From Rhizobium sp. BG4 (GTDB taxonomy: Bacteria > Pseudomonadota > Alphaproteobacteria > Rhizobiales > Rhizobiaceae), in assembly GCF_016864575.1 (NCBI RefSeq), contig NZ_CP044125.1, positions 1,824,501 to 1,888,500 of the forward strand: a stretch of 64,000 nt of DNA, written 5' to 3'. The first letter of the stretch is position 1. The number at the start of each line of letters is the position of its first letter. The translations under genes were made by a program, and so were the position numbers. Under the pieces are notes generated by a model. That model searched no databases. It was given only the letters and a program-made list of their open reading frames with translations, and was not told the DNA's origin. Shown one piece after another: positions 21,255 to 32,107 of this stretch.

Positions 21255-22928
21255 ATGCAATCCGGCGGGCGTTTTTGGACTTTGTATGTTCGGGAGGCTT
21301 GGCGGCGCGTGTCGCGCCGTGCTGCTCTGCTGCGCCTGCGCGCCTTCCGTCATACCATTCAGGCGCCGGAGCGCCTGATCGTTGCGCCGACCGATCTGCG
21401 CGCCATCGATTCTCACGTCGCCGACGAGATCATGAACGGGCGCTTTCCGCTGGCGGGTCGGATGCTCGAGACCAACGGCAAGTCGCCCTTCGCTTTCACT
21501 TTGCCCTCGCGCGCGTTCGCCAATCGCCTGCATGGTTTCGGCTGGCTGCGGCATATGCGGGCCTACAAGAGCGATCGTGCGTCGCTGATCGCCCGGTCGA
21601 TCGTCGATAGCTGGCTGTCCCTGCATTCCGGCCGCATCGAAGGCGTGGCCTGGGAAATCGATGTCACGGCGCAGCGGGTCATCGCCTGGCTGTCGCATTC
21701 GCCTGTCGTGCTGCACAATGCCGACCGCGGTTTCTATCGCCGCTTCATGCGCTCGCTTGCCTTTCAGGTGCGGTATCTGCGGCGGATGGCGCCTTATGCG
21801 CCTGCGGGCGAAGTGCTCTTCCGCCTGCGGATTGCGCTCGCCATGGCGTCGATCTCCATGCCGATGCGCGCTGGTGCGCTGCGCAAGGCCGCTTTGGCGC
21901 TCGACAATGAGTTCGATCTGCAGATCCTTCCCGATGGGGGGCACATCTCGCGAAATCCCCGCGCCGGGCTTGAACTCCTGCTCGATCTGCTGCCGCTGCG
22001 CCAAACCTATGTGAATCTCGGCCATGATCTGCCGCAGAAGCTGATCTCCGGCATCGATCGCATGTATCCGGCGCTGCGCTTCTTCCGGCATCAGGATGGT
22101 GATCTTGCGCTCTTCAACGGCGCCACCTCGACGCTCGCCAATGAGCTGATGTCGGTGCTGCGCTATGACGAGACCGCTGGCCAGCCATTCAAAGCGATGC
22201 CGCATTCGCGCTATCAGCGGCTGGCGGCAGGAAAGACTGTCGTCATTGCCGATACCGGCACGCCCCCGGTGGGTTTGTTGTCACGCACCGCGCATGCCGG
22301 TTGCCTGTCTTTCGAGATGTCGTCCGGGCGCCATCGCTTCATCGTCAACTCCGGTTCACCGAAATTTGCCGGCAAGCGCTATGTGCAGATGGCACGCACC
22401 ACGGCGACGCATTCGACGGTGACGCTGAACGATACGTCCTCCAGCCACTTCTCGCCTTCGGAATTCCTTGGTCACGTGATGACCGATATGGTGGATACCG
22501 TGACGGTAGAGCGTGCCGAGACGGAAGACGGACGTGATGGGCTGAAGATGGTTCACGACGGCTATCTGCGCGACTTCGGCGTGCTGCACGAGCGCGAGTT
22601 GTCGATGAACTCTGCGGGCGCTATCATCGCCGGCCGCGACCGGCTGATCCTGCCGGGCGAGAAAGTCAGCGACGAGCCGCTGAAGGCGGCGGTGCGCTTT
22701 CACATCCACCCGTCGATCAATCTGAAACAGAACGACCGGGAATCCATTCTGCTGACCGCGCCGGATGGCGAGAGCTGGCTATTTTCCTCTCCCGGCAACG
22801 AAGTGCTGATTTCGGAAGACATCTTCTTTGCCGATGCCTCCGGCATCTGCGGTTCTGATCAGATCGAAATCGACTTCGATTTCGCTGAAAAGCCGGAAAT
22901 TCGCTGGTTTCTGTCCCGCAAGAGCTAG
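21255..22928 (+). CDS. Heparinase II/III-like family protein
   Basis: 557-residue protein with the Hepar_II_III alpha/alpha toroid (about residues 80-290) followed by a beta-sandwich (LSFEMSSGRHRFIVNSGSP, HSTVTLNDTSSSHF, HDGYLRDFGVLHERELSM). No signal peptide or lipobox is visible, so it is predicted cytoplasmic, unlike secreted polysaccharide lyases. The gene lies between rsmB and purH, a setting I recall for rhizobia generally. The substrate is unknown; heparin itself is very unlikely. No good ribosome-binding site is seen before ATG 21255, so the start is provisional. Confidence 0.85.
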   Translation: MQSGGRFWTLYVREAWRRVSRRAALLRLRAFRHTIQAPERLIVAPTDLRAIDSHVADEIMNGRFPLAGRMLETNGKSPFAFTLPSRAFANRLHGFGWLRHMRAYKSDRASLIARSIVDSWLSLHSGRIEGVAWEIDVTAQRVIAWLSHSPVVLHNADRGFYRRFMRSLAFQVRYLRRMAPYAPAGEVLFRLRIALAMASISMPMRAGALRKAALALDNEFDLQILPDGGHISRNPRAGLELLLDLLPLRQTYVNLGHDLPQKLISGIDRMYPALRFFRHQDGDLALFNGATSTLANELMSVLRYDETAGQPFKAMPHSRYQRLAAGKTVVIADTGTPPVGLLSRTAHAGCLSFEMSSGRHRFIVNSGSPKFAGKRYVQMARTTATHSTVTLNDTSSSHFSPSEFLGHVMTDMVDTVTVERAETEDGRDGLKMVHDGYLRDFGVLHERELSMNSAGAIIAGRDRLILPGEKVSDEPLKAAVRFHIHPSINLKQNDRESILLTAPDGESWLFSSPGNEVLISEDIFFADASGICGSDQIEIDFDFAEKPEIRWFLSRKS

Positions 22929-23025
22929 TCGGCATTTACGCGGCGGCAGCGCTCGTGCTAACGCGGCGCCATAATCCTATACGTCCCTCGCCGGATGTCT
23001 CCCGAAGCCCGAACGGAGAAGGTTC

Positions 23026-24642
23026 ATGGCCGTCATTTCCAAGAAGATCCCCGCCCCCGACAAGGTCAAAGCAAAGACCGCGCTGCTGTCCGTCTCCGAC
23101 AAGACCGGTATCGTCGAGCTTGCCAAGGCGCTGTCGGAAAAGGGCGTTCGCCTGCTCTCGACCGGCGGCACGCACAAGGCGATTGCCGCTGCCGGTCTCG
23201 ATGTCACCGACGTTTCCGAAGTCACCGGCTTTCCTGAGATCATGGATGGCCGCGTCAAGACGCTGCATCCGACGGTTCACGGCGGCCTGCTCGCTATCCG
23301 CGACGATGCCGAGCATCAGGACGCGATGAAGAAGCACGGCATCGAAGGCATCGATATCGCCGTCATCAACCTCTATCCGTTCGAGGAGGTTCGCGCTGCC
23401 GGCGGCGATTATCCGACGACCGTCGAGAATATCGACATCGGTGGCCCGGCGATGATCCGCGCTTCGGCAAAGAACCATGCCTACGTCACCATCCTCACGG
23501 ATCCGGCCGATTATGCCGAGCTGCTGCAGCAGCTTTCCGATGATGCCGGCCAGACGAGCTACAGCTTCCGCCAGCGCATGGCCGCCAAGGCCTATGCCCG
23601 CACGGCGGCTTACGACGCGATGATCTCGAACTGGTTTGCCGAAGCGCTGGCAATCGATACGCCGCGCCACCGGGTGATCGGCGGCGTTCTCAAGGAAGAG
23701 ATGCGCTACGGCGAAAACCCGCACCAGAAGGCTGCCTTCTACGTGACCGGCGAGCAGCGCCCGGGCGTTTCGACTGCCGCTCTCCTGCAGGGCAAGCAGC
23801 TCTCCTATAACAATATCAACGATACCGATGCGGCCTACGAGCTCGTTTCCGAGTTCCTGCCGGAGAAGTCTCCGGCCTGCGCCATCATCAAGCATGCCAA
23901 TCCCTGCGGCGTGGCAACAGGCCCGACGCTGCTCGAAGCCTACAAGCGGGCGCTCGCCTGCGATTCCGTTTCGGCTTTCGGCGGCATTATCGCGCTGAAC
24001 CAGACGCTGGATGCGGAAACGGCCGAAGAGATCATCAAGCTTTTCACCGAAGTGATCATCGCACCTGATGTGACCGAGGAAGCCAAGGCGATCGTCGCCA
24101 AGAAGCCGAACCTGCGCCTGCTGTCGGCCGGTGGTCTTCCCGATCCGCGCGTTGCCGGTATCACTGCCAAGACGGTTTCCGGCGGCCTGCTGGTTCAGAC
24201 CCGCGATAACGGCATGGTCGAGGATCTCGAGCTGAAGGTCGTCACCAAGCGTGCGCCGACGGCCCAGGAACTCGAAGACATGAAGTTCGCCTTCAAGGTC
24301 GGCAAGCATGTGAAGTCGAACGCCGTCGTTTACGCCAAGGACGGCCAGACCGCCGGGATCGGCGCCGGCCAGATGAGCCGCGTCGACTCTGCCCGTATCG
24401 CCGCCCTGAAGGCCGAGGAAGCGGCAAAGGCGCTTGGCCTGCCCGTTCCGATGACCAAGGGTGCGGCCGTCGCCTCCGAGGCCTTCCTGCCCTTTGCCGA
24501 TGGTCTGCTGTCGATGATTGCAGCGGGCGCTACCGCGGTGATCCAGCCGGGTGGCTCGATGCGTGACCAGGAGGTCATTGACGCGGCCAACGAGCACAAT
24601 ATCGCGATGGTCTTTACCGGAATGCGGCACTTCCGCCATTGA
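23026..24642 (+). CDS. purH: Bifunctional AICAR transformylase / IMP cyclohydrolase
   Basis: Catalyses the last two steps of IMP synthesis. The 538-residue protein has the N-terminal IMP cyclohydrolase domain ([40 protein letters not shown]) and the C-terminal transformylase domain with the Lys-His pair in [13 protein letters not shown] and the terminal FTGMRHFRH. The ribosome-binding site GGAGAAGG precedes the ATG. It is followed by a strong terminator and converges with the MFS gene. Confidence 0.97.
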   Translation: MAVISKKIPAPDKVKAKTALLSVSDKTGIVELAKALSEKGVRLLSTGGTHKAIAAAGLDVTDVSEVTGFPEIMDGRVKTLHPTVHGGLLAIRDDAEHQDAMKKHGIEGIDIAVINLYPFEEVRAAGGDYPTTVENIDIGGPAMIRASAKNHAYVTILTDPADYAELLQQLSDDAGQTSYSFRQRMAAKAYARTAAYDAMISNWFAEALAIDTPRHRVIGGVLKEEMRYGENPHQKAAFYVTGEQRPGVSTAALLQGKQLSYNNINDTDAAYELVSEFLPEKSPACAIIKHANPCGVATGPTLLEAYKRALACDSVSAFGGIIALNQTLDAETAEEIIKLFTEVIIAPDVTEEAKAIVAKKPNLRLLSAGGLPDPRVAGITAKTVSGGLLVQTRDNGMVEDLELKVVTKRAPTAQELEDMKFAFKVGKHVKSNAVVYAKDGQTAGIGAGQMSRVDSARIAALKAEEAAKALGLPVPMTKGAAVASEAFLPFADGLLSMIAAGATAVIQPGGSMRDQEVIDAANEHNIAMVFTGMRHFRH

Positions 24643-24651
24643 TCAAGAAAG

Positions 24652-24676
24652 CCCCGGCCTCGAGCCGGGGTTTTTC
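24652..24676. terminator. Terminator between purH and the MFS gene
   Basis: CCCCGGC pairs with GCCGGGG around a CTCGA loop, followed by TTTTT. It ends just before the stop codon of the converging MFS gene. Confidence 0.88.
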
Positions 24677-24678
24677 GT

Positions 24679-26079
24679 TCAGGCCTTCTTCCTGTCAGCC
24701 GGATAGGGTGTGAAGAATAGCAACGCTAGGCCACCGATCAGGAAGATAACCAGCGTTGCCATGCCGAGCCGGGCGGAGCCGCTGGAATAGGTAACGATCG
24801 AGAACATCAGCGTCGCCATGAAGCTGGTGGCGCGGCCGGAGAGCGCATAGATGCCGAAATAGCGTCCGGCCTCCTCCAGGCTGACGCTGCGGGCCAGATA
24901 CGAGCGCGATGAAGCCTGCACCGGGCCGAAGGCAAGGCCGATCAGCAATCCGTAGAGAATGTAAGCCTTTTCGGCGGCGGTGCCGAAGAAGCCCCCGGAA
25001 TCGGCAACGGGCAGCTCGATCAAGCCGAAAAGCGTATAGCCCGGTCCCGTCGAGATGATCCCGACAGTGGCGATGAGCAGCATGATCAGGCTGATGACGA
25101 TCGTCACCTTTGAGCCGATGCGGTGATCGATGCGGCCGGCAATGATGCAGCCGAAGATCGCGACGACATTGAGGATGATGCCATAAAGGCCGATCTCGAT
25201 GGTCGCCCAGCCGAACATGCCAGCGGCGAAGGTACCGCCGAGGATCAGCAGGCCGTTGACGCCGTCCTGGTAGATCATGCGGGCGAGTAGGAACTTCAGG
25301 ATACCCTTGCGGTGCTTCAGTTCGCCGATCGTGTTGCGAACCTCTGCGAGCCCCACCTTTACGGCGCGGCCGAACGGTATGCCTTTCGGCGCATCAGGCG
25401 TGAAGAGGAACATCGGGATGATGAAGATCAGGTACCAGACCGCGGAAATCGGCCCGGTGACGCGGGCGTCCTCGCCGGTATGCGGGTCGAGGCCGAAGAG
25501 CGGGTCGAAGCCGAGCAGCGTCTTGCCGGTTTCGAGGCTTCCGGCGAGCAAGGTGACAACGGCGATCAGCACGATCATGCCGCCGAGATAACCGAGGCCC
25601 CAGGCGGTGTTGGAGAGGCGTCCGACCTCGTCCTTGCCAACCAGCCGCGGCATCATCGAATCGTTGAAGACGATCGAGAATTCGGCGGCGATCGAGGCCA
25701 GGATCATGAAGATCATTGGGTAGATGACCGGAGAGCCCGGTGCCGCAAACCAGAGGCCGAACAGGCTGGCGATCTTGATGACCGCGAAGAAGCCGATCCA
25801 GGGCTTTCTGGCGCCCGATTGGTCGGCGATCGATCCCAGGATCGGTGAAAGCACGGCGATGATCACCGAGGAGATCGTTGCCATGTTGCTCCACATGGCC
25901 TGGGCATGGACGGGATCGGTGGTCAGCCGGGAGACGAAATAGGGACCGAAGATGAAGGTGGTGACGACGGTGAAGAACGGCTGCGCCGCCCAATCGAAAA
26001 ACATCCAGCCCCAGATACCCGCCTCCGGCGCTTTCTGCGGCGCCGGAGTTCCCTCTCCCGTCCAGTCGATTCTGCTCAC
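24679..26079 (-). CDS. UMF1-family MFS transporter
   Basis: Twelve-helix-type membrane protein of the UMF1 (Atg22-like) MFS branch, marked by [21 protein letters not shown], a conserved DWA motif close to the N-terminus, and by [33 protein letters not shown] (read in two parts). I choose GTG 26079 because a GGGAG ribosome-binding site lies six bases upstream; this gives 466 residues. A longer frame from TTG 26133 would overlap the glutamate dehydrogenase stop. The substrate is unknown for bacterial members. The gene follows gdhZ on the same strand by 31 bases and could be co-transcribed with it. Confidence 0.86.
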   Translation of the reverse strand: MSRIDWTGEGTPAPQKAPEAGIWGWMFFDWAAQPFFTVVTTFIFGPYFVSRLTTDPVHAQAMWSNMATISSVIIAVLSPILGSIADQSGARKPWIGFFAVIKIASLFGLWFAAPGSPVIYPMIFMILASIAAEFSIVFNDSMMPRLVGKDEVGRLSNTAWGLGYLGGMIVLIAVVTLLAGSLETGKTLLGFDPLFGLDPHTGEDARVTGPISAVWYLIFIIPMFLFTPDAPKGIPFGRAVKVGLAEVRNTIGELKHRKGILKFLLARMIYQDGVNGLLILGGTFAAGMFGWATIEIGLYGIILNVVAIFGCIIAGRIDHRIGSKVTIVISLIMLLIATVGIISTGPGYTLFGLIELPVADSGGFFGTAAEKAYILYGLLIGLAFGPVQASSRSYLARSVSLEEAGRYFGIYALSGRATSFMATLMFSIVTYSSGSARLGMATLVIFLIGGLALLFFTPYPADRKKA

Positions 26080-26110
26080 ACGTCCGCTCCCATTGTCGCG
26101 GCGGACTGTG

Positions 26111-29100
26111 TCACCTCGTCCGGTCGCGCGCAAGATCGGTCAGGAGACCTGCGGCAACGGTGATCCGGGCGAGATTCGGCTCGCCGCTGTCGCCGAGGCT
26201 GGATAGCTCCTCGGTGATGCGGTTGATGCGGATACGATCGACCGCATGCCAGGCCTGAACCGGCAGCTTTTCCTTGCCGTGCTCCGAGAGCGCCGAAATG
26301 ACGATATCGCGGCGCGCGCTGGCGATCTGGTCGATACTGCGGGCCAGAGCCAGGTTCTCGTAGTGATCGGAAGTGACGATCCGGTTGCCGGCGGCAAGCA
26401 GGCGGCCGATGCGGAAGGTCTGCGATACCGCGAAATAGCTCTCGGCTGCGCGTGCCAGCGCTTCGCCCGTCCGCTCGGCGATCTGCATGATCTCCGGCAC
26501 CAGTGCAAAGCCCGGAAGGCCGGCGATATCGGCTGCCAGCTTGTCGGGAAGACCGGCTTCCTGAAACTCCGTCTGCCGTGTTTCGAACTCGGCGGGCGCC
26601 TGCGCCGCGAAAGACGGCTTCAGCTTCTTCAGAGCTGCCTGCAGCCGGCTAACGGTTTCGGCGATATCGCCCTTGGCCATGCCGGTTTTCAGCATCAGAC
26701 GGGTCAAGACCGTGAAGCTATGGCCGATCTCTTCGTAGATGCGGTTCTGCATCTGGCCGGAAATCTTGCCATCCAGCGCATCGGTTTCGCTCCAGAGGCG
26801 CGTCAGATCGAAGCCATCGCGGGCGATGATTGCGGCACGGACGACTTCGGCTGCGGAGGCTGCCGTCGCATCGACCATGCTGACGGCAAAGGCCGGGCCG
26901 CCGCGGTTGATCGCTTCGTTGGCCAGAACCGTTGCGACGATTTCGCGCTTCAGGCGATGGCTGTCGATATCGGCGGCGTTGGTCTTTTGCATCTTCGCCG
27001 GGAAATAACCCGACAGCGTCGAGGCGAAATAGGGATCGTCAGGCAGGTCGCTGGCGATCAGCGCGTCGAAGAGCACGATCTTGGCGTAGGAAAGCAAGAC
27101 GCCAATTTCCGGGCGGGTCAGCGGCTTTCCGGCGGCATAGCGCTCGGCGAGCGTTGCATCGTCAGGGAGCGTCTCGACCTTGCGGTTCAGCTGCTTTGCG
27201 CCTTCGAGAACGGTCATGAAGCGGGCAAGTTCCAGGCCGTTGGCGGTGCCCTTGCGCTCGGTCAGCGAGATCGCGAGTGACTGCAGATAGTTGTTGCGCA
27301 GCACGAGGCTCGCGACTTCGTTGGTCATGGAGGACAGCAGCTGGTCGCGCTTGGAACGCGTCAGGCGGCTGTCATGCATGGCGTTGGCGAGTGCGATCTT
27401 GATGTTGACCTCGACGTCCGAGGTGTTGACGCCGGCGGAGTTGTCGATGGCGTCGGAATTGCTGCGGCCGCCCTTCAGACCGTAGGCGATACGGCCCTTC
27501 TGGGTGACGCCGAGATTGGCGCCCTCGCCGATCACCTTGGCGCGGACATCGTCGGCGCTGATGCGGATCGGGTCGTTGGCGCGGTCACCGACTTCGGTGT
27601 CGGTTTCGGCCGCGGCCTTTACATAGGTACCGATGCCGCCGAACCAGAGCAGGTCGACCGGGCTCTTGAGGATCGCGGTCATGATCTCGAACGGTGTCGC
27701 CACGGACTTGTCGATGCCGATCGCAGCGACAGCTTCAGGCGTCAGCGTTACCGACTTTGCGGCACGGGAGATGATCATCGCGCCCTTCGACAGAACCGAC
27801 TTGTCGAAATCCTGCCAGCTGGAGCGGGCGAGATTGAACAGGCGCTGACGCTCGCCGAGCGTCTTCTCCATATCCGGATCGGGATCGATGAAGATGTCGC
27901 GGTGGTCGAAGGCGGCGAGCAGCCGGATCTTCGGGGAGAGCAGCATGCCGTTGCCGAAGACGTCGCCCGACATGTCGCCGACGCCGGCGACGGTGAAGGG
28001 CGTCGTCTGGATGTCGATATCCATTTCGCGGAAGTGGCGCTTCACGGTCTCCCAGGCGCCACGCGCGGTGATGCCCATCTTCTTGTGGTCGTAACCGGCC
28101 GATCCACCCGATGCGAAGGCGTCGTCCAGCCAGAAGCCGGCTTCCTGCGCCAGCGCGTTGGCCGTGTCGGAGAAAGTCGCGGTGCCCTTGTCGGCGGCGA
28201 CGACGAAATAGGGGTCGTCGCCATCGATGCGAACCGTGTTGGCGGGCGGCACGATATCGGCGCCGGAGATGTTGTCGGTGATCGACAGCAGCGTGCGGAT
28301 ATAGGTCTTGTAGGCTTCGCGGCCGGCGTTGAAGATCTCGTCGCGGCTGCCGCCGACCGGGAGCTTCTTCGGATAGAAGCCGCCCTTGGCGCCAACGGGA
28401 ACGATGACGGCGTTCTTGACCTGCTGTGCCTTCACGAGACCCAGCACTTCCGTGCGATAATCCTCGGCGCGGTCGGACCAGCGCAGGCCGCCACGGGCGA
28501 CCTTGCCGAAGCGCAGGTGAACACCCTCGACCTCAACGCCATAGACGAAGATTTCGCGGAAGGGCAGCGGCTGCGGCAGGCCATCGACCAGATGCGGGTC
28601 GAGCTTGAAGGCGAGCATCGCCTTGGTCGAGCCATCCTCGTTGCGCTGGAAATAGTTGGTGCGCAGCGTGGCGTCGACGACGTTGATATAGCGGCGCAGG
28701 ATGCGGTCGTCGTCGAGGCTCGGAACATTGGCGAGCGCCGTTTCGATCGACTGGTGCAGATCGGCAAGCTTCTTCAGCCGCGGCTTCTCGGCGACCGCCG
28801 GATCCATGGTTTCATGGAAGAGGCGGAAGATCGCTGCTGCGATATCAGGGTATTTGTCGAGCGTAGCGGCGATATAATCCTGCGAATAGGCAATACCTGC
28901 CTGGCGCAGATAGCGCGCATAGGCACGCAGCACGTTGGTTTCGCGGGCGGAGAGGGCCGCCGAGAGAATCAGGCGGTTGAAGCTGTCATTGTCGATCGTG
29001 CCGTTGAAGGCGGCAACGAAAGCTTCCTCCAGCGGCGCGCCGAAGCGGCCGAGATCGATGTCGGTGCCGCTGCGGGCTTCGAGCTCCATATCGTGGAGCA

Positions 29101-30889
29101 CCACGATGCTGGTGGCGCCATCGGCAGCGGGGACTTCGATATCGAAGGTCCTTTCGCTGAGGACGTTGAAGCCGAGATTCTCGAGCAGCGGAACACGGCG
29201 CGAGAGTGGCAGCTGTTCGCCGCTGTGGAAGATCTTCAGGGACAGGATGCGCCCGCGCTCGTTGTCGTCGCGGTAATAGAACTCGATGCGGATCGGTTCG
29301 CCGGCTGCGCATGCGCTGATATCGAGAAGATCGCCGACGGCTTCATCCGGCGAGAAGGCTTCCTGGAAGGCGTTGCTGACGCCGATCCGGGGCGCCTTCG
29401 GGCCTGCCAGCATTTCGAAGCGGCTGTCCCAGCGGGCGGTGATTGCCCGGATCGCTTCCTCGAGCTTGGCCTGGGGAATGCGCGGCGTCTTGCCGCCGGA
29501 GCGGCCGATGATGAAGTGGACGCGGGCGACGCCGCCTTCCGGGAAGGCCGGGTAATAGGCGGAAACGCGGCCGTCATAGACGGTCTTCAAGTAGGTGCCG
29601 ATCTTCTCGCGGACGATCGAGTCATATTCTTCGCGCGGCACATAGATGATGACGGAAACGAAGCGGTCGAAATGGTCGATGCGCGGCAGGACGCGCACGC
29701 GCGGCCGGTCGGCGAGGTCGTTGATCTGCTCGGCAAAGCTCGACAGCAGCGTCGTGTCGATCTGGAAGAGATCGTCGCGCGGATAGGATTCCAGCGTGTT
29801 GTCGAGCATGCGGCCGGAGTGGCTCATCGGGTCGAAGCCGAAATGCTCCTTCACCTTGGCGATCTTCGAGCGGATCAGCGGGATCTCGGACGCCCAGGAC
29901 GTATAGGCCGTCGATGTGAAGAGGCCGACGATGCGGAGTTCGCCGGTGACGTTGCCATCCTTGTCGAAACGCTTGACGCCGACATAGTCCATATAGGCGC
30001 GGCGGTGGACCACAGATTTGACGTTGGCCTTGGTGACGATCAGGAAATCCGGGCCGTCGAGGAAGGCGAGGATCTCGGGCGTCGTCGTCACCGCATCCTT
30101 GCCCGTGCGCAGGACGAGAACGTCGGGATTGGAGAGAATACCGAGGCCGGTGCCCTTGTCGCGCTCCACCTTGGCGCCGGCGCCCTTGCCGGAATAGACG
30201 TATTCGCGCATGCCGAGGAAGGTGAAGTTCTCATCGCGCAGCCAGGTCAGGAAGGCGAGTGCTTCGTCGCGGTCTGCCTTCTTGCGGCTGGAGCCATATT
30301 CACGCAGCTCGTCGATCGCCGTATCGAGCTTGGAGAGCATCGGCTTCCAGTCGGAGACCGCCTGGTCGACCTGCTCCAGCACCGTCTTGATGCGCTTCTG
30401 CAGATCGGCGGCCTGGGCCGATGTCAGCGGCGAAATATGGATCTGGATATGGCTGACGCGCTTCGCCGGATCGCTCGGCTCGTCGGCAGAGTAGAGCTCG
30501 GGAGCCTTGCCGTCTTCGAGGACCAGAATGGGGTGAACCGCCATGAAGAGATCGCGGTAGGTGCTGGTCACCTCGCCCATCACGGACTCGTAGAGGAAGG
30601 GCATGTTGTGGTCGGTGATCGTCAGAACCGATACGGCAATGCCCGCGGGCTCGACATCCGCGATGGTGTCGATGCTGACGCGCGGCGTCTTGCCGTTCCA
30701 GGCCTGTAATTCGCGGGCGGAATGGACCGCCGACAGCGCGAGCATCTCCGGGGTGTAGCGGTCGAGATCGTCGCCGCTGGCGCGGCCGAAGAGAATTTCG
30801 GGCTCAAGAAATTTGTCGCCGGTCGCGGCCGCGATCTTCTTGGCGCTCTCGATCTGCTTTTCACGTTTCGGATTTTGTCTTACGGCCAT
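26111..30889 (-). CDS. gdhZ: NAD-specific glutamate dehydrogenase, large (about 180 kDa) type
   Basis: Oxidative deamination of glutamate to 2-oxoglutarate with NAD. At 1592 residues it is the large NAD-GDH class, with N-terminal ACT-like regulatory regions (about residues 30-600) and the catalytic core in the middle (VEGVHLRFGKVARGGLRWSDR and KNAVIVPVGAKGGFYPKK, with the catalytic lysines), followed by the Rossmann domain (VIGEGANLGVTQKGRIAY). The ATG is preceded by a GGGGGGAG tract. In alphaproteobacteria this enzyme serves glutamate and amino-acid catabolism and in Caulobacter is linked to cell-cycle control. Unusually long antisense frames here are GC-bias shadows. Confidence 0.95.
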   Translation of the reverse strand: MAVRQNPKREKQIESAKKIAAATGDKFLEPEILFGRASGDDLDRYTPEMLALSAVHSARELQAWNGKTPRVSIDTIADVEPAGIAVSVLTITDHNMPFLYESVMGEVTSTYRDLFMAVHPILVLEDGKAPELYSADEPSDPAKRVSHIQIHISPLTSAQAADLQKRIKTVLEQVDQAVSDWKPMLSKLDTAIDELREYGSSRKKADRDEALAFLTWLRDENFTFLGMREYVYSGKGAGAKVERDKGTGLGILSNPDVLVLRTGKDAVTTTPEILAFLDGPDFLIVTKANVKSVVHRRAYMDYVGVKRFDKDGNVTGELRIVGLFTSTAYTSWASEIPLIRSKIAKVKEHFGFDPMSHSGRMLDNTLESYPRDDLFQIDTTLLSSFAEQINDLADRPRVRVLPRIDHFDRFVSVIIYVPREEYDSIVREKIGTYLKTVYDGRVSAYYPAFPEGGVARVHFIIGRSGGKTPRIPQAKLEEAIRAITARWDSRFEMLAGPKAPRIGVSNAFQEAFSPDEAVGDLLDISACAAGEPIRIEFYYRDDNERGRILSLKIFHSGEQLPLSRRVPLLENLGFNVLSERTFDIEVPAADGATSIVVLHDMELEARSGTDIDLGRFGAPLEEAFVAAFNGTIDNDSFNRLILSAALSARETNVLRAYARYLRQAGIAYSQDYIAATLDKYPDIAAAIFRLFHETMDPAVAEKPRLKKLADLHQSIETALANVPSLDDDRILRRYINVVDATLRTNYFQRNEDGSTKAMLAFKLDPHLVDGLPQPLPFREIFVYGVEVEGVHLRFGKVARGGLRWSDRAEDYRTEVLGLVKAQQVKNAVIVPVGAKGGFYPKKLPVGGSRDEIFNAGREAYKTYIRTLLSITDNISGADIVPPANTVRIDGDDPYFVVAADKGTATFSDTANALAQEAGFWLDDAFASGGSAGYDHKKMGITARGAWETVKRHFREMDIDIQTTPFTVAGVGDMSGDVFGNGMLLSPKIRLLAAFDHRDIFIDPDPDMEKTLGERQRLFNLARSSWQDFDKSVLSKGAMIISRAAKSVTLTPEAVAAIGIDKSVATPFEIMTAILKSPVDLLWFGGIGTYVKAAAETDTEVGDRANDPIRISADDVRAKVIGEGANLGVTQKGRIAYGLKGGRSNSDAIDNSAGVNTSDVEVNIKIALANAMHDSRLTRSKRDQLLSSMTNEVASLVLRNNYLQSLAISLTERKGTANGLELARFMTVLEGAKQLNRKVETLPDDATLAERYAAGKPLTRPEIGVLLSYAKIVLFDALIASDLPDDPYFASTLSGYFPAKMQKTNAADIDSHRLKREIVATVLANEAINRGGPAFAVSMVDATAASAAEVVRAAIIARDGFDLTRLWSETDALDGKISGQMQNRIYEEIGHSFTVLTRLMLKTGMAKGDIAETVSRLQAALKKLKPSFAAQAPAEFETRQTEFQEAGLPDKLAADIAGLPGFALVPEIMQIAERTGEALARAAESYFAVSQTFRIGRLLAAGNRIVTSDHYENLALARSIDQIASARRDIVISALSEHGKEKLPVQAWHAVDRIRINRITEELSSLGDSGEPNLARITVAAGLLTDLARDRTR

Positions 30890-31166
30890 TTCAGATGCTC
30901 CCCCCGAGTCGTTCGGTTTTGGGCAAAATATCAGAAGAGTTATCGAAAAAATCTCTAAAAGAGGCGGTTTGACGGCAGCTTTCGTTCATTTTCGCCCCTG
31001 TTTGGATCACTTTCCGGAAGAATTGACGCTTATCTCGCAGAGCTAAAATAAGTCGTCTCCGGTTTTCGCCGTCCGCTTCGCGACCTTTCCACGCAGAGAT
31101 GAAGAACGGTTGACAGCTGTGGCGCAAAAAGGGGATCAACGGCGCATCGGGTTCAGGACCATCATC

Positions 31167-32045
31167 ATGCCAGAAAATACCGCTGCCGGAACGGTTATCG
31201 TCATCTCCAGTCACGTCGTTCGCGGTTCGGTCGGCAATCGCGCCGCCGTCTTCGCGCTGGAAACGCTCGGACATCAGGTCTGGGCGCTTCCGACGGTGGT
31301 TTTGCCCTGGCATCCCGGGCATGGCCGCTCGACACGGCTGACCTTTGCCGAAGCCGACTTCGATGCGGCGATCGATGACCTGATCCGCGCGCCCTGGGTG
31401 GGCGAGGTGAAGGCGGTGCTGTCAGGCTATTTCGGCAATGCGGCGCAGGCCAAGTCGGTGGCCCGGCTGGTGAGCTCGTTGCGGCAGGACAATCCGGATC
31501 TTCTTTATGTCTGCGACCCCGTCATGGGCGATCTCGGCGGGCTCTATGTGCCGCAGGCGACGGCCGAGGCGATCCGCGATCACCTGATCCCGCTTGCCTC
31601 GCTCGCCACACCCAACCGCTACGAGCTCGCCTGGATGGCCGGCGCGCCGCTCGATGACAACAATGCCGTCATGGAGGCGGCCCTGTCGCTTGGCCCGTCG
31701 CGCATGCTGGTCACCTCGGCTGTTCCGATGATGAGCGGCGGGATCGGCAATCTCTATCTTTCCGGACGCCACGCGCTGCTTGCCGAGCATAGGGCGATCG
31801 ACAATCCGCCGAATGGGCTCGGAGATCTCCTGGCCGCTCTCTTCATGTCACGGTTGCTCTCGGGCATGGATGACGAGAAAGCGCTGCAGCTGGCGACGGC
31901 CAGCGTCTATGAAGTGCTTGCCCGTGCCGTCAAACGCGGAAGCGACGAATTGACGCTTGCGAGCGATGCTTCGAGCCTCGCCACGCCGATGGCCATGGTA
32001 CAGATGCGCCGCCTCATGCATCCGGCGCAGCGGCGCAAGCAATAG
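31167..32045 (+). CDS. pdxY: Pyridoxal kinase PdxY
   Basis: Ribokinase-fold enzyme that phosphorylates pyridoxal in the vitamin B6 salvage pathway. From ATG 31167 the protein has 292 residues and starts MPENTAAGTVIVISSHVVRGSVGNRA, matching the substrate-binding SSxVxxGxVGN motif; later motifs are VCDPVMGD, TPNRYEL and the anion-hole region NGLGDLLAALF. In that last motif the usual GTGD appears as GLGD. An upstream in-frame start at 31110 would add a leader unlike the family. It stands alone, divergent from gdhZ, with about 280 non-coding bases (including A/T-rich sequence near 30920-30960) between them. Confidence 0.9.
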   Translation: MPENTAAGTVIVISSHVVRGSVGNRAAVFALETLGHQVWALPTVVLPWHPGHGRSTRLTFAEADFDAAIDDLIRAPWVGEVKAVLSGYFGNAAQAKSVARLVSSLRQDNPDLLYVCDPVMGDLGGLYVPQATAEAIRDHLIPLASLATPNRYELAWMAGAPLDDNNAVMEAALSLGPSRMLVTSAVPMMSGGIGNLYLSGRHALLAEHRAIDNPPNGLGDLLAALFMSRLLSGMDDEKALQLATASVYEVLARAVKRGSDELTLASDASSLATPMAMVQMRRLMHPAQRRKQ

Positions 32046-32107
32046 CAACGACTCATTTTGCACTGCAGCAGTTGATCTTGCCCGCGCCAAGCGTTAATCG
32101 AAATGTC

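Noticed and set aside
22459..22490. Further parS candidate around GTCACGTGATG in the heparinase gene
   Set aside because: It shares only the central CACGTG; the TTT/AAA arms are missing.
27374..30709. 1111-codon open frame antisense to gdhZ
   Set aside because: It lies wholly opposite a certain gene, reads as repetitive A/D/G/R-rich sequence with no domain, and follows from the high GC third-position bias of gdhZ.
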